NCBI GenBank assembly: GCA_015487335.1
Contig: WFPZ01000002.1
Location: 1-25,887 of the forward strand
Length of the DNA stretch: 25,887 nucleotides
Direction: 5' to 3'
Origin: Paracoccaceae bacterium
GTDB lineage: Bacteria; Pseudomonadota; Alphaproteobacteria; Rhodobacterales; Rhodobacteraceae
Below, piece by piece: positions 1 to 8,069 of this stretch. The first letter of the stretch is position 1. Each line of letters begins with the position of its first letter. A program made the translations under genes and the position numbers. The notes beneath the pieces were generated by a model. The model did not search any database. It was given only the letters and a program-made list of their open reading frames with translations, and was not told where the DNA came from.

Positions 1-1128
1 AAAACCGGTACCGGTGTCGAATGTCACGTGATCGCCGGGCAGAAGGGGGACGTCGAAATCCCACCGATTTTCCTCAGGCTCACTCTTGTCAACCAGTCCA
101 CGCAGGGGGTGGGCACAAACGCGACCTTGCAAATATTTCCGATCAACTTGTTGAATGAGTACCCACCCGCCTGCAGGCACGCGGGCCCTCTCGAATACTT
201 CTTCGGCTCTATCCTCGACGATCAGATACCGGTCACCTTTCTGCGCCCAACTTCCCTCCGGCATCTCGCTAGTAATTTCGTACAAGCCATAAATGCAGCC
301 GGTTTTCTCCGTACCAAAACATACCGCCCGGTTTTGTGGGATTGTCCAAGGTGTGGTTGTCCAGATCACAACCATGGCACCGTTCAATCCAACAGGATCG
401 GAAGTCAAAGTTGCGTACCGGATATTTCCATCTTCATCGACGATATATTGCCGGTCATTAAGAAGAGGAAACTTCACCCAGATCGCATCGCTCTTCTTGT
501 CGTGGTATTCCACCTCCGCCTCGGCCAGAGCGGTCTTTTCCACCGGGCTCCACATCACCGGCTTGGAGCCCTGATACAGCACTCCGTTCATCAGGAACTT
601 CATGAATTCCACGGCGATCACGGCTTCGGCGTGGAAATCCATCGTGAGATACGGATCGTCCCAGTTGCCGATCACGCCGAGGCGCTTGAATTCGGCGCGC
701 TGGATATCCACCCACCCTTCGGCGAACTTCCGGCACTCCTGGCGGAAGTCGATCACCGGCACCTCGTCCTTGTCGCGGCCGCGGGCGCGGTACTGTTCCT
801 CGATCTTCCACTCGATCGGCAGGCCGTGGCAATCCCAGCCGGGCACATAGCGGGCATCATGGCCCATCATCTGGTGGCTGCGCACCACCATGTCCTTGAG
901 GATCTTGTTGAGCGCATGCCCGATGTGCAGGTGCCCGTTGGCGTAAGGAGGGCCGTCATGCAGGATGAAGGGCGGGCGGCCCTTCTTTTCGCGCAGCCGG
1001 TCGTAGATGCCGATCTTCTCCCAGCGCTCCAGCCAGCCGGGCTCGCGCCCGGGCAGGCCGGCACGCATGGGGAAATCCGTCCTGGGCAGGTTCAGCGTGT
1101 TCTTGTAGTCGGGGGTCTCGGCACACAT
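1..1128 (-). CDS. ileS: Isoleucyl-tRNA synthetase, N-terminal part (cut by left edge)
   Basis: Class I aminoacyl-tRNA synthetase that charges tRNA-Ile in the cytoplasm. The first 376 residues are inside the window and the frame stays open to position 1, against a usual family length of roughly 930-1000. The ATG at 1128 gives MCAETPDYKNTLNLP, a normal IleS beginning. The stretch GPPYANGHLHIGHALNK carries the HIGH ATP-binding motif at residues 68-71 and is followed by GWDCHGLPIEWK. Further on, WTTTPWTIPQN and GDHVTFDTGTGF are motifs of the CP1 editing domain that removes misactivated valine. The KMSKS loop and anticodon domain lie outside. Composition is odd: codons from 480 down to 1 (editing domain) are about 52% GC, whereas those from 721 to 1128 are about 66%. 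Identity as IleS rather than ValS or LeuS rests on these motifs. Confidence 0.96.
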   Translation of the reverse strand, partial: MCAETPDYKNTLNLPRTDFPMRAGLPGREPGWLERWEKIGIYDRLREKKGRPPFILHDGPPYANGHLHIGHALNKILKDMVVRSHQMMGHDARYVPGWDCHGLPIEWKIEEQYRARGRDKDEVPVIDFRQECRKFAEGWVDIQRAEFKRLGVIGNWDDPYLTMDFHAEAVIAVEFMKFLMNGVLYQGSKPVMWSPVEKTALAEAEVEYHDKKSDAIWVKFPLLNDRQYIVDEDGNIRYATLTSDPVGLNGAMVVIWTTTPWTIPQNRAVCFGTEKTGCIYGLYEITSEMPEGSWAQKGDRYLIVEDRAEEVFERARVPAGGWVLIQQVDRKYLQGRVCAHPLRGLVDKSEPEENRWDFDVPLLPGDHVTFDTGTGF

Positions 1129-1375
1129 CAGTGGCGTCCTTCTGGCGGGTATCGGATGCTGTTGTGAAGGCTGCGGCGTGGGTGGTCAACGCCTCTGTCC
1201 CGGCGGCTCGGTCTCAGAGCGCCGGGCCGGTAATTCGAATGATGATCGCAGGCATGCCCATGGCCGCGCTTATAGGCACGCCGGCGCCGATGGTCCAGAG
1301 CCATGCGACACTGGCCCGCCCTTTTGCAGGGGGCTTCCCGGTGCCATATCGGAGGGCGAAGACAGGAGAACGCCG

Positions 1376-1795
1376 ATGAACGCCATGCCGCCGCGCTTTG
1401 CCATCACGCCCGAAGAGATCGATGCACAGGTGCGCGCCTTCTATGCCGAGATCCGGGTGCATCCGGTTCTCGGGCCCATCTTCAACGCCCGCATCGGCAA
1501 AAGCCCCGAGGCCTGGGCCGCGCATGAGGAAAAGATCGCCCGCTTCTGGCGCAATGCCATATTGCACGAACGAAACTACGATGGCCGCCCCCAGCAGGTG
1601 CACATGGCCACGCCCTCGGTGATGCCCGAGCATTTCCCGATCTGGCTGGACCTCTTCGAGGAAACCGCCAGACGCGTGCTGCCCGTGGAGGTGGCCGTGC
1701 CCTGGGTGGCGCTGGCCCGGCGGATCGGCGAGGGCATGCGCATGGGCATCGAACAGGTGCGCCGTCCGCCCGGGGCGGTCCCGGTGCTGCGCTGA
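1376..1795 (+). CDS. Group III truncated hemoglobin
   Basis: A 139-residue 2-on-2 globin that should bind heme and O2 or NO in the cytoplasm; family members have been linked to nitrosative stress or oxygen handling. Visible landmarks are FYAEIRVHPVLGPIF near the N-terminus, HEEKIARFW in the middle, and VHMATPSVMPEHFPIWLDLFEET. Tyr23, His50, His76 and Trp90 have the same mutual spacings as TyrB10, HisE7, the proximal HisF8 and TrpG8 of Campylobacter Ctb (from memory), so heme ligation looks intact. The ATG at 1376 was chosen because AGGAGA lies 6 nt upstream; the frame extends further upstream but loses globin character. It stands alone, divergent from ileS and convergent with ycjF, so neighbours give no hint of a partner. 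Function beyond heme binding is inference. Confidence 0.9.
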   Translation: MNAMPPRFAITPEEIDAQVRAFYAEIRVHPVLGPIFNARIGKSPEAWAAHEEKIARFWRNAILHERNYDGRPQQVHMATPSVMPEHFPIWLDLFEETARRVLPVEVAVPWVALARRIGEGMRMGIEQVRRPPGAVPVLR

Positions 1796-1864
1796 AAGGC
1801 GCGATGTGTCACCCGGCCGCGCAATCCGGAAAATCCCGGCCCGGGGCATTGAGCAAAACCCCCG

Positions 1865-2872
1865 CTAGCTTTCCCTTCCGCCGCCGAACAGCCCCGCCAG
1901 CGCCCGCTGGACCAGAGAGGAAACCGAAGGCGCGGGCGCGCGGGCAAAGGGCAGAGGGCGGCACACCTCCAGCGCCGCCACCCCCACCCGGGCGGTCAGC
2001 GCGCCGTTGATCACCCCCTCGCCGAAGCGGCGCGAGATCTTCGAAAGCACCCCGCCGCCGGCGACAGAGCCGATCAGATCGTCGCCCACCGCCACCGCAC
2101 CGGTGGCCACCAGATGGGTCAGCACCGTGCGCGTCAGCCGCCAGCTGCCCAGGGTGCCGGCCCGCCCGCCGTAGATTTCGGCAATCCGGCGGATCATCCT
2201 CAGATTGCCGGCCAGCGCCGCCACCACATCGGCCAGCGCCAGCGGCACCACCGCCGTGACGGCGGCCACCTGGCGCGCCGCGGCCTCGATCTCCCGCCGC
2301 GCGGCGGCGTCCAGCGGGGCCAGCACTTCGGCCTCGGCCAGCCCCAGCAGGGCATCGGCATCGAGCACCTCTTCCTCGCGCTCGGCCAGCCGTGCCAGGC
2401 CCCATTTCAGCTCGTCCCGCCCCGCATAAAGCGCCCGCAACCGGGCCACGACCCGGCGCGCGCCGTCCAGATCGTCCTCGGCCAGCGCCCTGGCCGCCAT
2501 GCGGTGGATGGTATCCAGCCGCCGCAGCCGCGCAAACGCCGCCCACTCGCGCAAGGCGATGCCGGCGCAGACCACCACGAAGGCCCCGACCAGCACCAGC
2601 GCCCCGTAGCCCAGCCAGGGGCTGCGCGCGATCAGCCCGGCGACGAAATCCCACGCCCAGAGCCCGAGGAAAAACACCGCCAGCGCCCCCAGGAGCCGCC
2701 AGAACCACCGCCCCAGCGCCGAAGGCGAACGGGCGGCGAAGGTGGCGGCCGCCTGCATGGCCCGGCCCTCGGGAGGCGCTGCATCGGGCACCGCGGGTGC
2801 GGTGTCCGGGGTCTGCGAGGGCGCGCCCTCGAGCTCGATCAGCACCGGGCCGTTGTCGTCTTTCCCGCTCAT
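1865..2872 (-). CDS. ycjF: YcjF-family inner-membrane protein (DUF697/TIGR01620)
   Basis: A protein of 335 residues. A Pro/Ala-rich cytoplasmic N-terminus (about residues 1-50) is followed by two membrane segments, about 57-78 and 86-107. A long soluble C-terminal part contains VVPLALADVVAALAGNLRMIRRIAEIYGG and HLVATGAVAVGDDLIG, typical of the DUF697 region. It lies directly downstream of ycjX, the pairing seen in many proteobacteria, where the genes are associated with stress responses but the molecular role is unsettled. The start is either the ATG at 2872 (MSGKDDNG) or a GTG at 2884 four codons earlier. The ATG is preferred because the extra residues add nothing conserved, though Shine-Dalgarno support is weak for both. 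The gene ends 69 nt from the convergent globin gene. Confidence 0.86.
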   Translation of the reverse strand: MSGKDDNGPVLIELEGAPSQTPDTAPAVPDAAPPEGRAMQAAATFAARSPSALGRWFWRLLGALAVFFLGLWAWDFVAGLIARSPWLGYGALVLVGAFVVVCAGIALREWAAFARLRRLDTIHRMAARALAEDDLDGARRVVARLRALYAGRDELKWGLARLAEREEEVLDADALLGLAEAEVLAPLDAAARREIEAAARQVAAVTAVVPLALADVVAALAGNLRMIRRIAEIYGGRAGTLGSWRLTRTVLTHLVATGAVAVGDDLIGSVAGGGVLSKISRRFGEGVINGALTARVGVAALEVCRPLPFARAPAPSVSSLVQRALAGLFGGGRES

Positions 2873-2953
2873 GGCCTTTTCCACCTCAGATGCACTTCCG
2901 GCAGCTTCCCGTCGTTGCCGCTTTCCTCGCCCCGGCCGGCATCACCCCCGCCC

Positions 2954-4366
2954 TCACAGCCGGTCCCCGATCAGAAACTGGGCCGCCCGGTCGAGGCGGA
3001 TGTGCGGCGGCCCCTCGCCGGGCTTCAGGCTCAGCGGAGCGGGCGCGAAATTCATCACCCCGTAATCGGCGTCGAGCCACTTTTCCGCCCCCTCACGGGC
3101 CGGAGACAGCAGCCGGGCGGGGTCCTCGGGCAGCTCGCCGGGGTAGAAGGCGGCCTGCCGGCCGTCCTCCAGCCACCCGCGCACGCAATCGAGCCGCCGC
3201 CCCCCGTGCTCGACGGTTTCCTCCACCGTGGCACGCAGGGCGGCGATCGACATGGCCGCCGTCCGCGCCCCCGAGAAATCGGCCCGCGCCCGGGCGTCCT
3301 TCACCAGCGCCTCCATGATCGCGGTCAGCCGCGGATGCTGGCGGTGGTGCAGATGATCGGCCTTGGTGGCGGCGAACAGGATCTTCTCCACCCGCCGGCC
3401 GGTCAGCAGCCGCGTCAGGAAGGCATTGCGCCCGGGCCGGAAGGCCGAGAGAATCCCGGCCATGGCACGGCGCATGTCCTCCACCGCCCTCGGGCCGGCA
3501 TGGATCGCGCCCAGCACGTCCACCAGCACGATCTGGCGGTCGATGCGGGAGAAATGGGCCCGGAAGAAGGGCCTGACCACCTGGCGCTTGTAGGCCTCGT
3601 ATCGCCGTTCCATCTCGCGCCAGAGCGTTCCGCGGCGCACCCGTCCGGGGCGCGGCAGCGGCGCGAAGGTGAGCACCGGCGAGCCGGCCAGATCGCCCGG
3701 CAGCAGGAACCGGCCCGGCGTGCAATCAGCAAACCCCGCGGCGCGCGCGGCCCGCAGCGTGGTGGTGTAGCCCTCGGCCAGCGCGCGGGCCAGCGTCTCG
3801 TCATGGGGCACGGCGCCATCCGTCTCACGCGCCTGGCGCAGGAATGCCGCCGCCCCGTCGCGCGCCTCCAGCCGCTCCAGCACCTCGCCGGACCACTCTT
3901 CATAATCCTTGTCCAGAAGCGCCAGGTCCAGCAGCCACTCGCCGGGGTAATCGACGATATCCAGATGCAGCCTGCGCGCCCCCCGCACCGCCCCCATGAG
4001 CCCCGAGGGCCGGACCCGCAGCGACAGGCGCAGCTCGCTGACACTGCGGGTGCCTTGCGGCCAGCGCGGCCGGGGCGCGGTGAGGGCGGCCAGATGCGTC
4101 TCGTAGTCGAAACGCGGCACGGTATCGTCGGGCTGGGGCTGCAGGAAGGCCGCCTCGATCGAGCCGTCGGCCGCAGCCGCCAGCTGGCCCATCCGGGCCC
4201 GGTCGATGAGGTTGGCCACCAGCGAGGTGATGAACACCGTCTTGCCGGCGCGGCTCAGCCCCGTGACGCCCAGCCGGATCACCGGCTCGAACAGCGCCTC
4301 GCGGGCGGTGCCCTGCACCGCCTCGACCCCGCGCGTCACCCCCTCTGCGATATCGGCGAAAACCAA
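2954..4366 (-). CDS. ycjX: YcjX-family P-loop NTP-binding protein (DUF463), TTG start
   Basis: A cytoplasmic P-loop protein of 470 residues, the usual length for YcjX/DUF463. The Walker A motif GLSRAGKT is at about residues 36-43 within EPVIRLGVTGLSRAGKTVFITSLVANLIDR. Later family-like segments include DIVDYPGEWLLDL (a DxxG-like switch), LVDVLGAIHAGP, FAATKADHLH (a TKAD base-specificity motif) and a C-terminal GEGPPHIRLDRAAQFLIGDRL. The frame continues upstream to an ATG at 4495 and beyond, but that part overlaps truA and looks random. A TTG at 4366 gives MVFADIAEGVTRGVEAV, matching the expected N-terminus, with AGGGG 6 nt upstream. It probably works with YcjF downstream. The natural substrate, and whether it prefers GTP, cannot be told from the sequence. 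Confidence 0.88.
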   Translation of the reverse strand: MVFADIAEGVTRGVEAVQGTAREALFEPVIRLGVTGLSRAGKTVFITSLVANLIDRARMGQLAAAADGSIEAAFLQPQPDDTVPRFDYETHLAALTAPRPRWPQGTRSVSELRLSLRVRPSGLMGAVRGARRLHLDIVDYPGEWLLDLALLDKDYEEWSGEVLERLEARDGAAAFLRQARETDGAVPHDETLARALAEGYTTTLRAARAAGFADCTPGRFLLPGDLAGSPVLTFAPLPRPGRVRRGTLWREMERRYEAYKRQVVRPFFRAHFSRIDRQIVLVDVLGAIHAGPRAVEDMRRAMAGILSAFRPGRNAFLTRLLTGRRVEKILFAATKADHLHHRQHPRLTAIMEALVKDARARADFSGARTAAMSIAALRATVEETVEHGGRRLDCVRGWLEDGRQAAFYPGELPEDPARLLSPAREGAEKWLDADYGVMNFAPAPLSLKPGEGPPHIRLDRAAQFLIGDRL

Positions 4367-4372
4367 ATTCTG

Positions 4373-4377
4373 CCCCT
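4373..4377 (-). promoter_or_regulatory. Ribosome binding site that fixes the ycjX TTG start
   Basis: On the minus strand AGGGG stands 6 nt before the TTG at 4366-4364. No ATG or GTG in this frame lies close by; the next upstream ATG (4495) would run into truA. The family N-terminus (FADIAEGVTRGVE) begins right after this TTG, so site and homology agree. Confidence 0.6.
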
Positions 4378-4493
4378 GTGCCTTGCCCTTCGGAACATAG
4401 GCGCCCCCTCGCCCGCCCGCCAGAGCCTTCGCAAGCCAGGGCAGAGCCCGCCCGGCATTGCCCGCCGCGCCCCGGCACGCTATGGCCCCTTCC

Positions 4494-5264
4494 ATGCGCC
4501 ATGCGTTGAAGATCGAATACCACGGCGGGCCGTTTTCCGGCTGGCAGCGCCAGAAGGGGCACCCGTCTGTGCAACAGGCGGTGGAGGAAGCCCTGCGCAA
4601 GCTGCAGCCCGACGCCCCCGGCATCGCCGCCGCCGGGCGCACCGATGCCGGCGTGCATGCGCTGGCCCAGGTGGCCCACTGCGACCTGAACCGCGAATGG
4701 GACCCCTTCCGCCTGGCCGAGGCGCTCAACTACCATCTCAGGCCACAGCCCGTGGCGATACTGGCCGCTGCACCGGTGGAAGAGGATTTCCATGCCCGCT
4801 TCTCGGCCACCGAGCGGCGCTACCTGTTCCGGCTGGTCTGCCGCCGCGCCCCGGTGACCCACGAAAAGGGGCTGGTCTGGCAGGTGCCCCACGCGCTGGA
4901 CGGGGCGGCCATGCGGGAGGCCGCGCAATGCCTGGTGGGGCGGCATGACTTCACCACCTTCCGCGCCAGCCAGTGCCAGGCCGACAGCCCCGTCAGGACG
5001 CTCGACGAAGTGACGGTGGAAGAGACCGATTACCCCGGCGGGCGCGAGTTTCGCTTTCGCCTGCGGGCGCGCTCGTTCCTGCACAACCAGGTGCGCAGCA
5101 TCGTGGGCACGCTGGAGCGGGTAGGCGCCGGCGCCTGGCCCCCCGAGCAGGTTCGCGAGGCGCTCGAGGCCCGCGACCGCGCGGCCTGCGGCCCGGTGGC
5201 CCCGCCGCAGGGGCTCTATCTGGCCGGGGTGAGCTACCCGCGCGACCCATTTGGCCAGGGCTGA
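4494..5264 (+). CDS. truA: tRNA pseudouridine(38-40) synthase TruA
   Basis: Converts uridines 38-40 in the anticodon arm of many tRNAs to pseudouridine. The 256-residue product begins MRHALKIEYHGGPFSGWQRQKGHPSVQQAVEEAL, the canonical TruA opening. The catalytic aspartate is Asp51 in AAGRTDAGVHALAQVAH (Asp60 in E. coli). The C-terminal half holds RRYLFRLV, HDFTTFRASQCQ and RARSFLHNQVRSIVGTLERVG, all typical. An ATG at 4482 would add four residues (MAPS) and cannot be excluded; neither start has a convincing Shine-Dalgarno. The gene is divergent from ycjX across about 127 nt and its stop lies only 6 nt from the end of the convergent formate dehydrogenase gene, so little room is left for a terminator between them. 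Confidence 0.94.
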   Translation: MRHALKIEYHGGPFSGWQRQKGHPSVQQAVEEALRKLQPDAPGIAAAGRTDAGVHALAQVAHCDLNREWDPFRLAEALNYHLRPQPVAILAAAPVEEDFHARFSATERRYLFRLVCRRAPVTHEKGLVWQVPHALDGAAMREAAQCLVGRHDFTTFRASQCQADSPVRTLDEVTVEETDYPGGREFRFRLRARSFLHNQVRSIVGTLERVGAGAWPPEQVREALEARDRAACGPVAPPQGLYLAGVSYPRDPFGQG

Positions 5265-5270
5265 GTGAAG

Positions 5271-8069
5271 CTACCCCCCCGCTGCCCCGGCCGGCGATAT
5301 GCGCGCGGCGGCGAACTTGAACTCGGGGATCTTGCCGAAAGGGTCCAGCTGCGGGTTGGTCAGCACGTTGGCCGGCGCCTCGCCGAAGCAGAACGGGATG
5401 AACAGCATCCCCCGACTGACGTCGCGGTCGGCGCGCAGCGTCAGGGTGATCGCCCCGCGCCGGGTTTCCACCCGCACCTTCTGCCCCCGCCTGAGCCCCA
5501 TCTCGCCGATGTCGCGCGGGTGCATCGAGACCACCGGCTCGGGCTCCTGGGCGTTCAGCGCCGCCGAGCGCCGGGTCATGGCGCCGGTGTGCCAGTGCTC
5601 CAGCATCCGCCCGGTGGTCAGCACCAGCGGATATTCGTCGTCGGGCATCTCGTCGGGCGGCAGCAGATCGGCCGGCACCAGCCGCCCCTTGCCGGATGCG
5701 GTGGGAAAGCCCCCGGCAAACAGCACCTCCTGCCCCGGCGCATCGGGGGCCGGGGCCGGGTATGTCACGCAGTCTTCGGCCAGAAGGCGCTCCCAGCCGA
5801 TATTGGCAAGCGAGGGCATCAGCCCGGCCATTTCGGCATAGACCTCGGAAACGTCCGCATAGTTCCAGTCCAGCCCGATGCGGCGGGCGATCTCGCAGAT
5901 CAGCTCCCAGTCCTGGCGCGCCTGGCCGGGCGGGGCCAGCGCCGGGCGGCCGATCTGGATCTGCCGGTTGGAATTGGTGTAGCTGCCCAGCTTTTCGGCC
6001 TGGCTGGAGGCGGGCAGGATCACGTCGGCATGCCAGGCGGTTTCGGTGAGGAAGATGTCCTGCACCACCAGATGCTCCAGCTTCGCCAGCGCCTCGCGGG
6101 CATGCTGCTGATCGGGGTCCGACATGGCCGGGTTCTCGCCCATGATGTACATGGCGCGGATGTCGCCGGCGAGAATGGCGTTCATGATCTCCACCACCGT
6201 CAGCCCGCGTGCCGGATCGAGGCTGCGCCCCCAGGCATCCTCGAAACGCGCCCGCACCGCCGGATCCTCGACCGAAGCGTAATCGGGGTAGACCATCGGG
6301 ATCAGCCCGGCGTCCGAGGCGCCCTGCACGTTGTTCTGCCCGCGAAGCGGGTGCAGCCCGGTGCCGGGCCGGCCCACCTGGCCGGTGATCAGCGCCAGCG
6401 CGATCAGACAGCGGGCGTTGTCGGTGCCGTGCACGTGCTGCGAGACGCCCATCCCCCAGAAGATGATCGCCGAGCGCGCGGTGGCGAAAAGCCGGGCGAT
6501 CTCGCGCACCAGTTCGGGGGCCACGCCGGTGACCGGCTCCATCGCCTCGGGGGTGAAGCCCGAGACCTTTTCGGCCAGCGCCTCGAAACCCTCCACGTGA
6601 GCGCGGACATAGGCCTCGTCATGCAGGCCCTCGGCGATGATCACGTTGAGCATGGAATTGAGCAGCGCCACGTCGCGCCCGGGGTTGAACACCACCGGAT
6701 GGGTGGCGTGGCGCATCAGCCCCTGCCGGCGCGGATCCATCACGATCAGCTTCGCGCCGCGTTTTGCCGCCTGCTTGAAATAGGTGGCGGCGACGGGATG
6801 GTTCTGCTCTGGCCGGGCGCCGATCACCAGGATCACCTCGGCCTTCTCGGCGTCGGTGAAGGGGGCCGAGACGGCGCCCGAGCCCACCCCTTCCATCAGC
6901 GCCGCGACGGAAGAGGCATGGCACAGCCGCGTGCAGTGGTCCACGTTGTTGGTGCCGAAGCCCTGGCGGATCAGCTTCTGGAACAGGTATGCCTCTTCGT
7001 TGGTGCCCTTGGCGCTGCCGAAACCGGCCAGCGCGCTGCCGCCATGGGCGTCGAGCACCCGCCTGAGGCCGGAGGCGGCGCGCTCCAGCGCCTCTTCCCA
7101 GGTGGCCTCGCGGAAAACCTCGTGGCGGCGGGCGAAGCTCAGCTCCATGTCGCCGCGCTTGGGGGCGTCCTCGCGCCGGATCAGCGGCACCGTCAGCCGC
7201 TCGGGGCTGGTGACATAGTCCATCCCGAAACGCCCCTTGACGCAGAGCTTGCCGCGGTTGGCCGGGCCGCGGCGGCCATCGACCTTGAGAATGCGGTTCT
7301 CCTTCACGTGGATTTCCGTCTGGCAGCCCACGCCGCAGAAGGGACAGACGGAGTTGACGACCCGCTCCGCCCGCTCGGCGCTGCGCCGGGTGGCGGTTTC
7401 GTCCAGTAGCGCGCGTTCCATCAGCGCGCCGGTGGGGCAGGCCTGCACGCATTCGCCGCAGGCCACGCAGGAGGAAAGCCCCATCGGATCATCCATGTCG
7501 AAGGCGGGCAGCGTGCCCATGCCCCGCCCGGCCATGCCGATCACGTCGTTCACCTGCACCTCGCGGCAGGCCCGCAGGCAAAGGCCGCAGGCGATGCAGG
7601 CATCCAGATTGACGGCGATGGAAGGATGCGAGCAATCGTGGAAGATGCTGTCGGCGGGGATCGCCGCCTGCGCACCGGGCCGCGTGGGGGAAAAGCGGAT
7701 CTCGCCCAGCCCCGCGGCCTCGGCCTGGGCCCAGAAATCCGCCTCCGGATCGGGGCCTTCTTCGCGCGCCGGCATCTCGGCGGCCAGCAGCTCGAACACC
7801 ATGCGGCGGCTTTTCTCCACCCGCTCGCCGGCGGTCCTCACCACCATGCCCTCCTCGGGGCGGCGGTTGCAGGAGGCGGCCAGGGTGCGCTCGCCCTCGA
7901 TTTCCACCACGCAGGCGCGGCAGTTGCCGTCGGGGCGGTATTCGGGATCGTCCCGGTGGCACAGATGCGGGATGCGGGTGCCCCGGCGTCTGGCCACCTC
8001 CCAGATGGTCTCGCCCGGCGCGGCCTGCACCTCGTGCCCGTCGAGGATGAAGGTGATGCGATCGCTCAT
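5271..8069 (-). CDS. fdhA: NAD-dependent formate dehydrogenase, catalytic alpha subunit (molybdopterin)
   Basis: Oxidises formate to CO2 at a bis-molybdopterin Mo or W centre and passes electrons through iron-sulfur clusters to the diaphorase subunit. The protein has 932 residues. An N-terminal [2Fe-2S] ferredoxin domain uses Cys37/50/53/67. Two [4Fe-4S] motifs follow: CIACGLCLRAC (158/161/164/168) and CVACGECVQAC (201/204/207/211). The MopB [4Fe-4S] motif is Cys242/245/249/276. The metal ligand is Cys383 in CTRLCHASSV, followed by the expected His, so this is a cysteine, not a selenocysteine, enzyme; Rhodobacter capsulatus FdsA uses Cys386. The C-terminus has the MGDP-binding domain (LTTGRMLEHWHTGAMTRRSAAL). 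The ATG at 8069 overlaps the stop of the upstream beta-subunit gene by 4 nt (ATGA), suggesting coupled translation. Mo versus W cannot be told from sequence. Confidence 0.93.
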   Translation of the reverse strand: MSDRITFILDGHEVQAAPGETIWEVARRRGTRIPHLCHRDDPEYRPDGNCRACVVEIEGERTLAASCNRRPEEGMVVRTAGERVEKSRRMVFELLAAEMPAREEGPDPEADFWAQAEAAGLGEIRFSPTRPGAQAAIPADSIFHDCSHPSIAVNLDACIACGLCLRACREVQVNDVIGMAGRGMGTLPAFDMDDPMGLSSCVACGECVQACPTGALMERALLDETATRRSAERAERVVNSVCPFCGVGCQTEIHVKENRILKVDGRRGPANRGKLCVKGRFGMDYVTSPERLTVPLIRREDAPKRGDMELSFARRHEVFREATWEEALERAASGLRRVLDAHGGSALAGFGSAKGTNEEAYLFQKLIRQGFGTNNVDHCTRLCHASSVAALMEGVGSGAVSAPFTDAEKAEVILVIGARPEQNHPVAATYFKQAAKRGAKLIVMDPRRQGLMRHATHPVVFNPGRDVALLNSMLNVIIAEGLHDEAYVRAHVEGFEALAEKVSGFTPEAMEPVTGVAPELVREIARLFATARSAIIFWGMGVSQHVHGTDNARCLIALALITGQVGRPGTGLHPLRGQNNVQGASDAGLIPMVYPDYASVEDPAVRARFEDAWGRSLDPARGLTVVEIMNAILAGDIRAMYIMGENPAMSDPDQQHAREALAKLEHLVVQDIFLTETAWHADVILPASSQAEKLGSYTNSNRQIQIGRPALAPPGQARQDWELICEIARRIGLDWNYADVSEVYAEMAGLMPSLANIGWERLLAEDCVTYPAPAPDAPGQEVLFAGGFPTASGKGRLVPADLLPPDEMPDDEYPLVLTTGRMLEHWHTGAMTRRSAALNAQEPEPVVSMHPRDIGEMGLRRGQKVRVETRRGAITLTLRADRDVSRGMLFIPFCFGEAPANVLTNPQLDPFGKIPEFKFAAARISPAGAAGG

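Noticed and set aside
1129..1375. Possible small hydrophobic ORF on the minus strand in the ileS-globin gap (contains WLWTIGAGVPISAAMGMPAIIIRITGPAL)
   Set aside because: The hydrophobic string is suggestive, but there is no ATG or well-placed ribosome binding site near its beginning and the frame overlaps the globin gene upstream.
2114..4948. A 944-codon open frame on the plus strand across ycjF and ycjX
   Set aside because: It is antisense to two recognisable genes and partly out of frame with truA, and is rich in Pro/Arg/Gln/His, as expected for a high-GC shadow frame. No motif or ribosome binding site supports it.
6900..6960. Selenocysteine codon in fdhA
   Set aside because: The metal-ligand position in CTRLCHASS is an ordinary cysteine codon (TGC), so no SECIS or UGA decoding is needed.
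5265..7409. A 714-codon open frame on the plus strand opposite fdhA
   Set aside because: It is antisense to a clear formate dehydrogenase with all metal-binding motifs. The composition (His/Gly/Arg/Gln) is that of a shadow frame.
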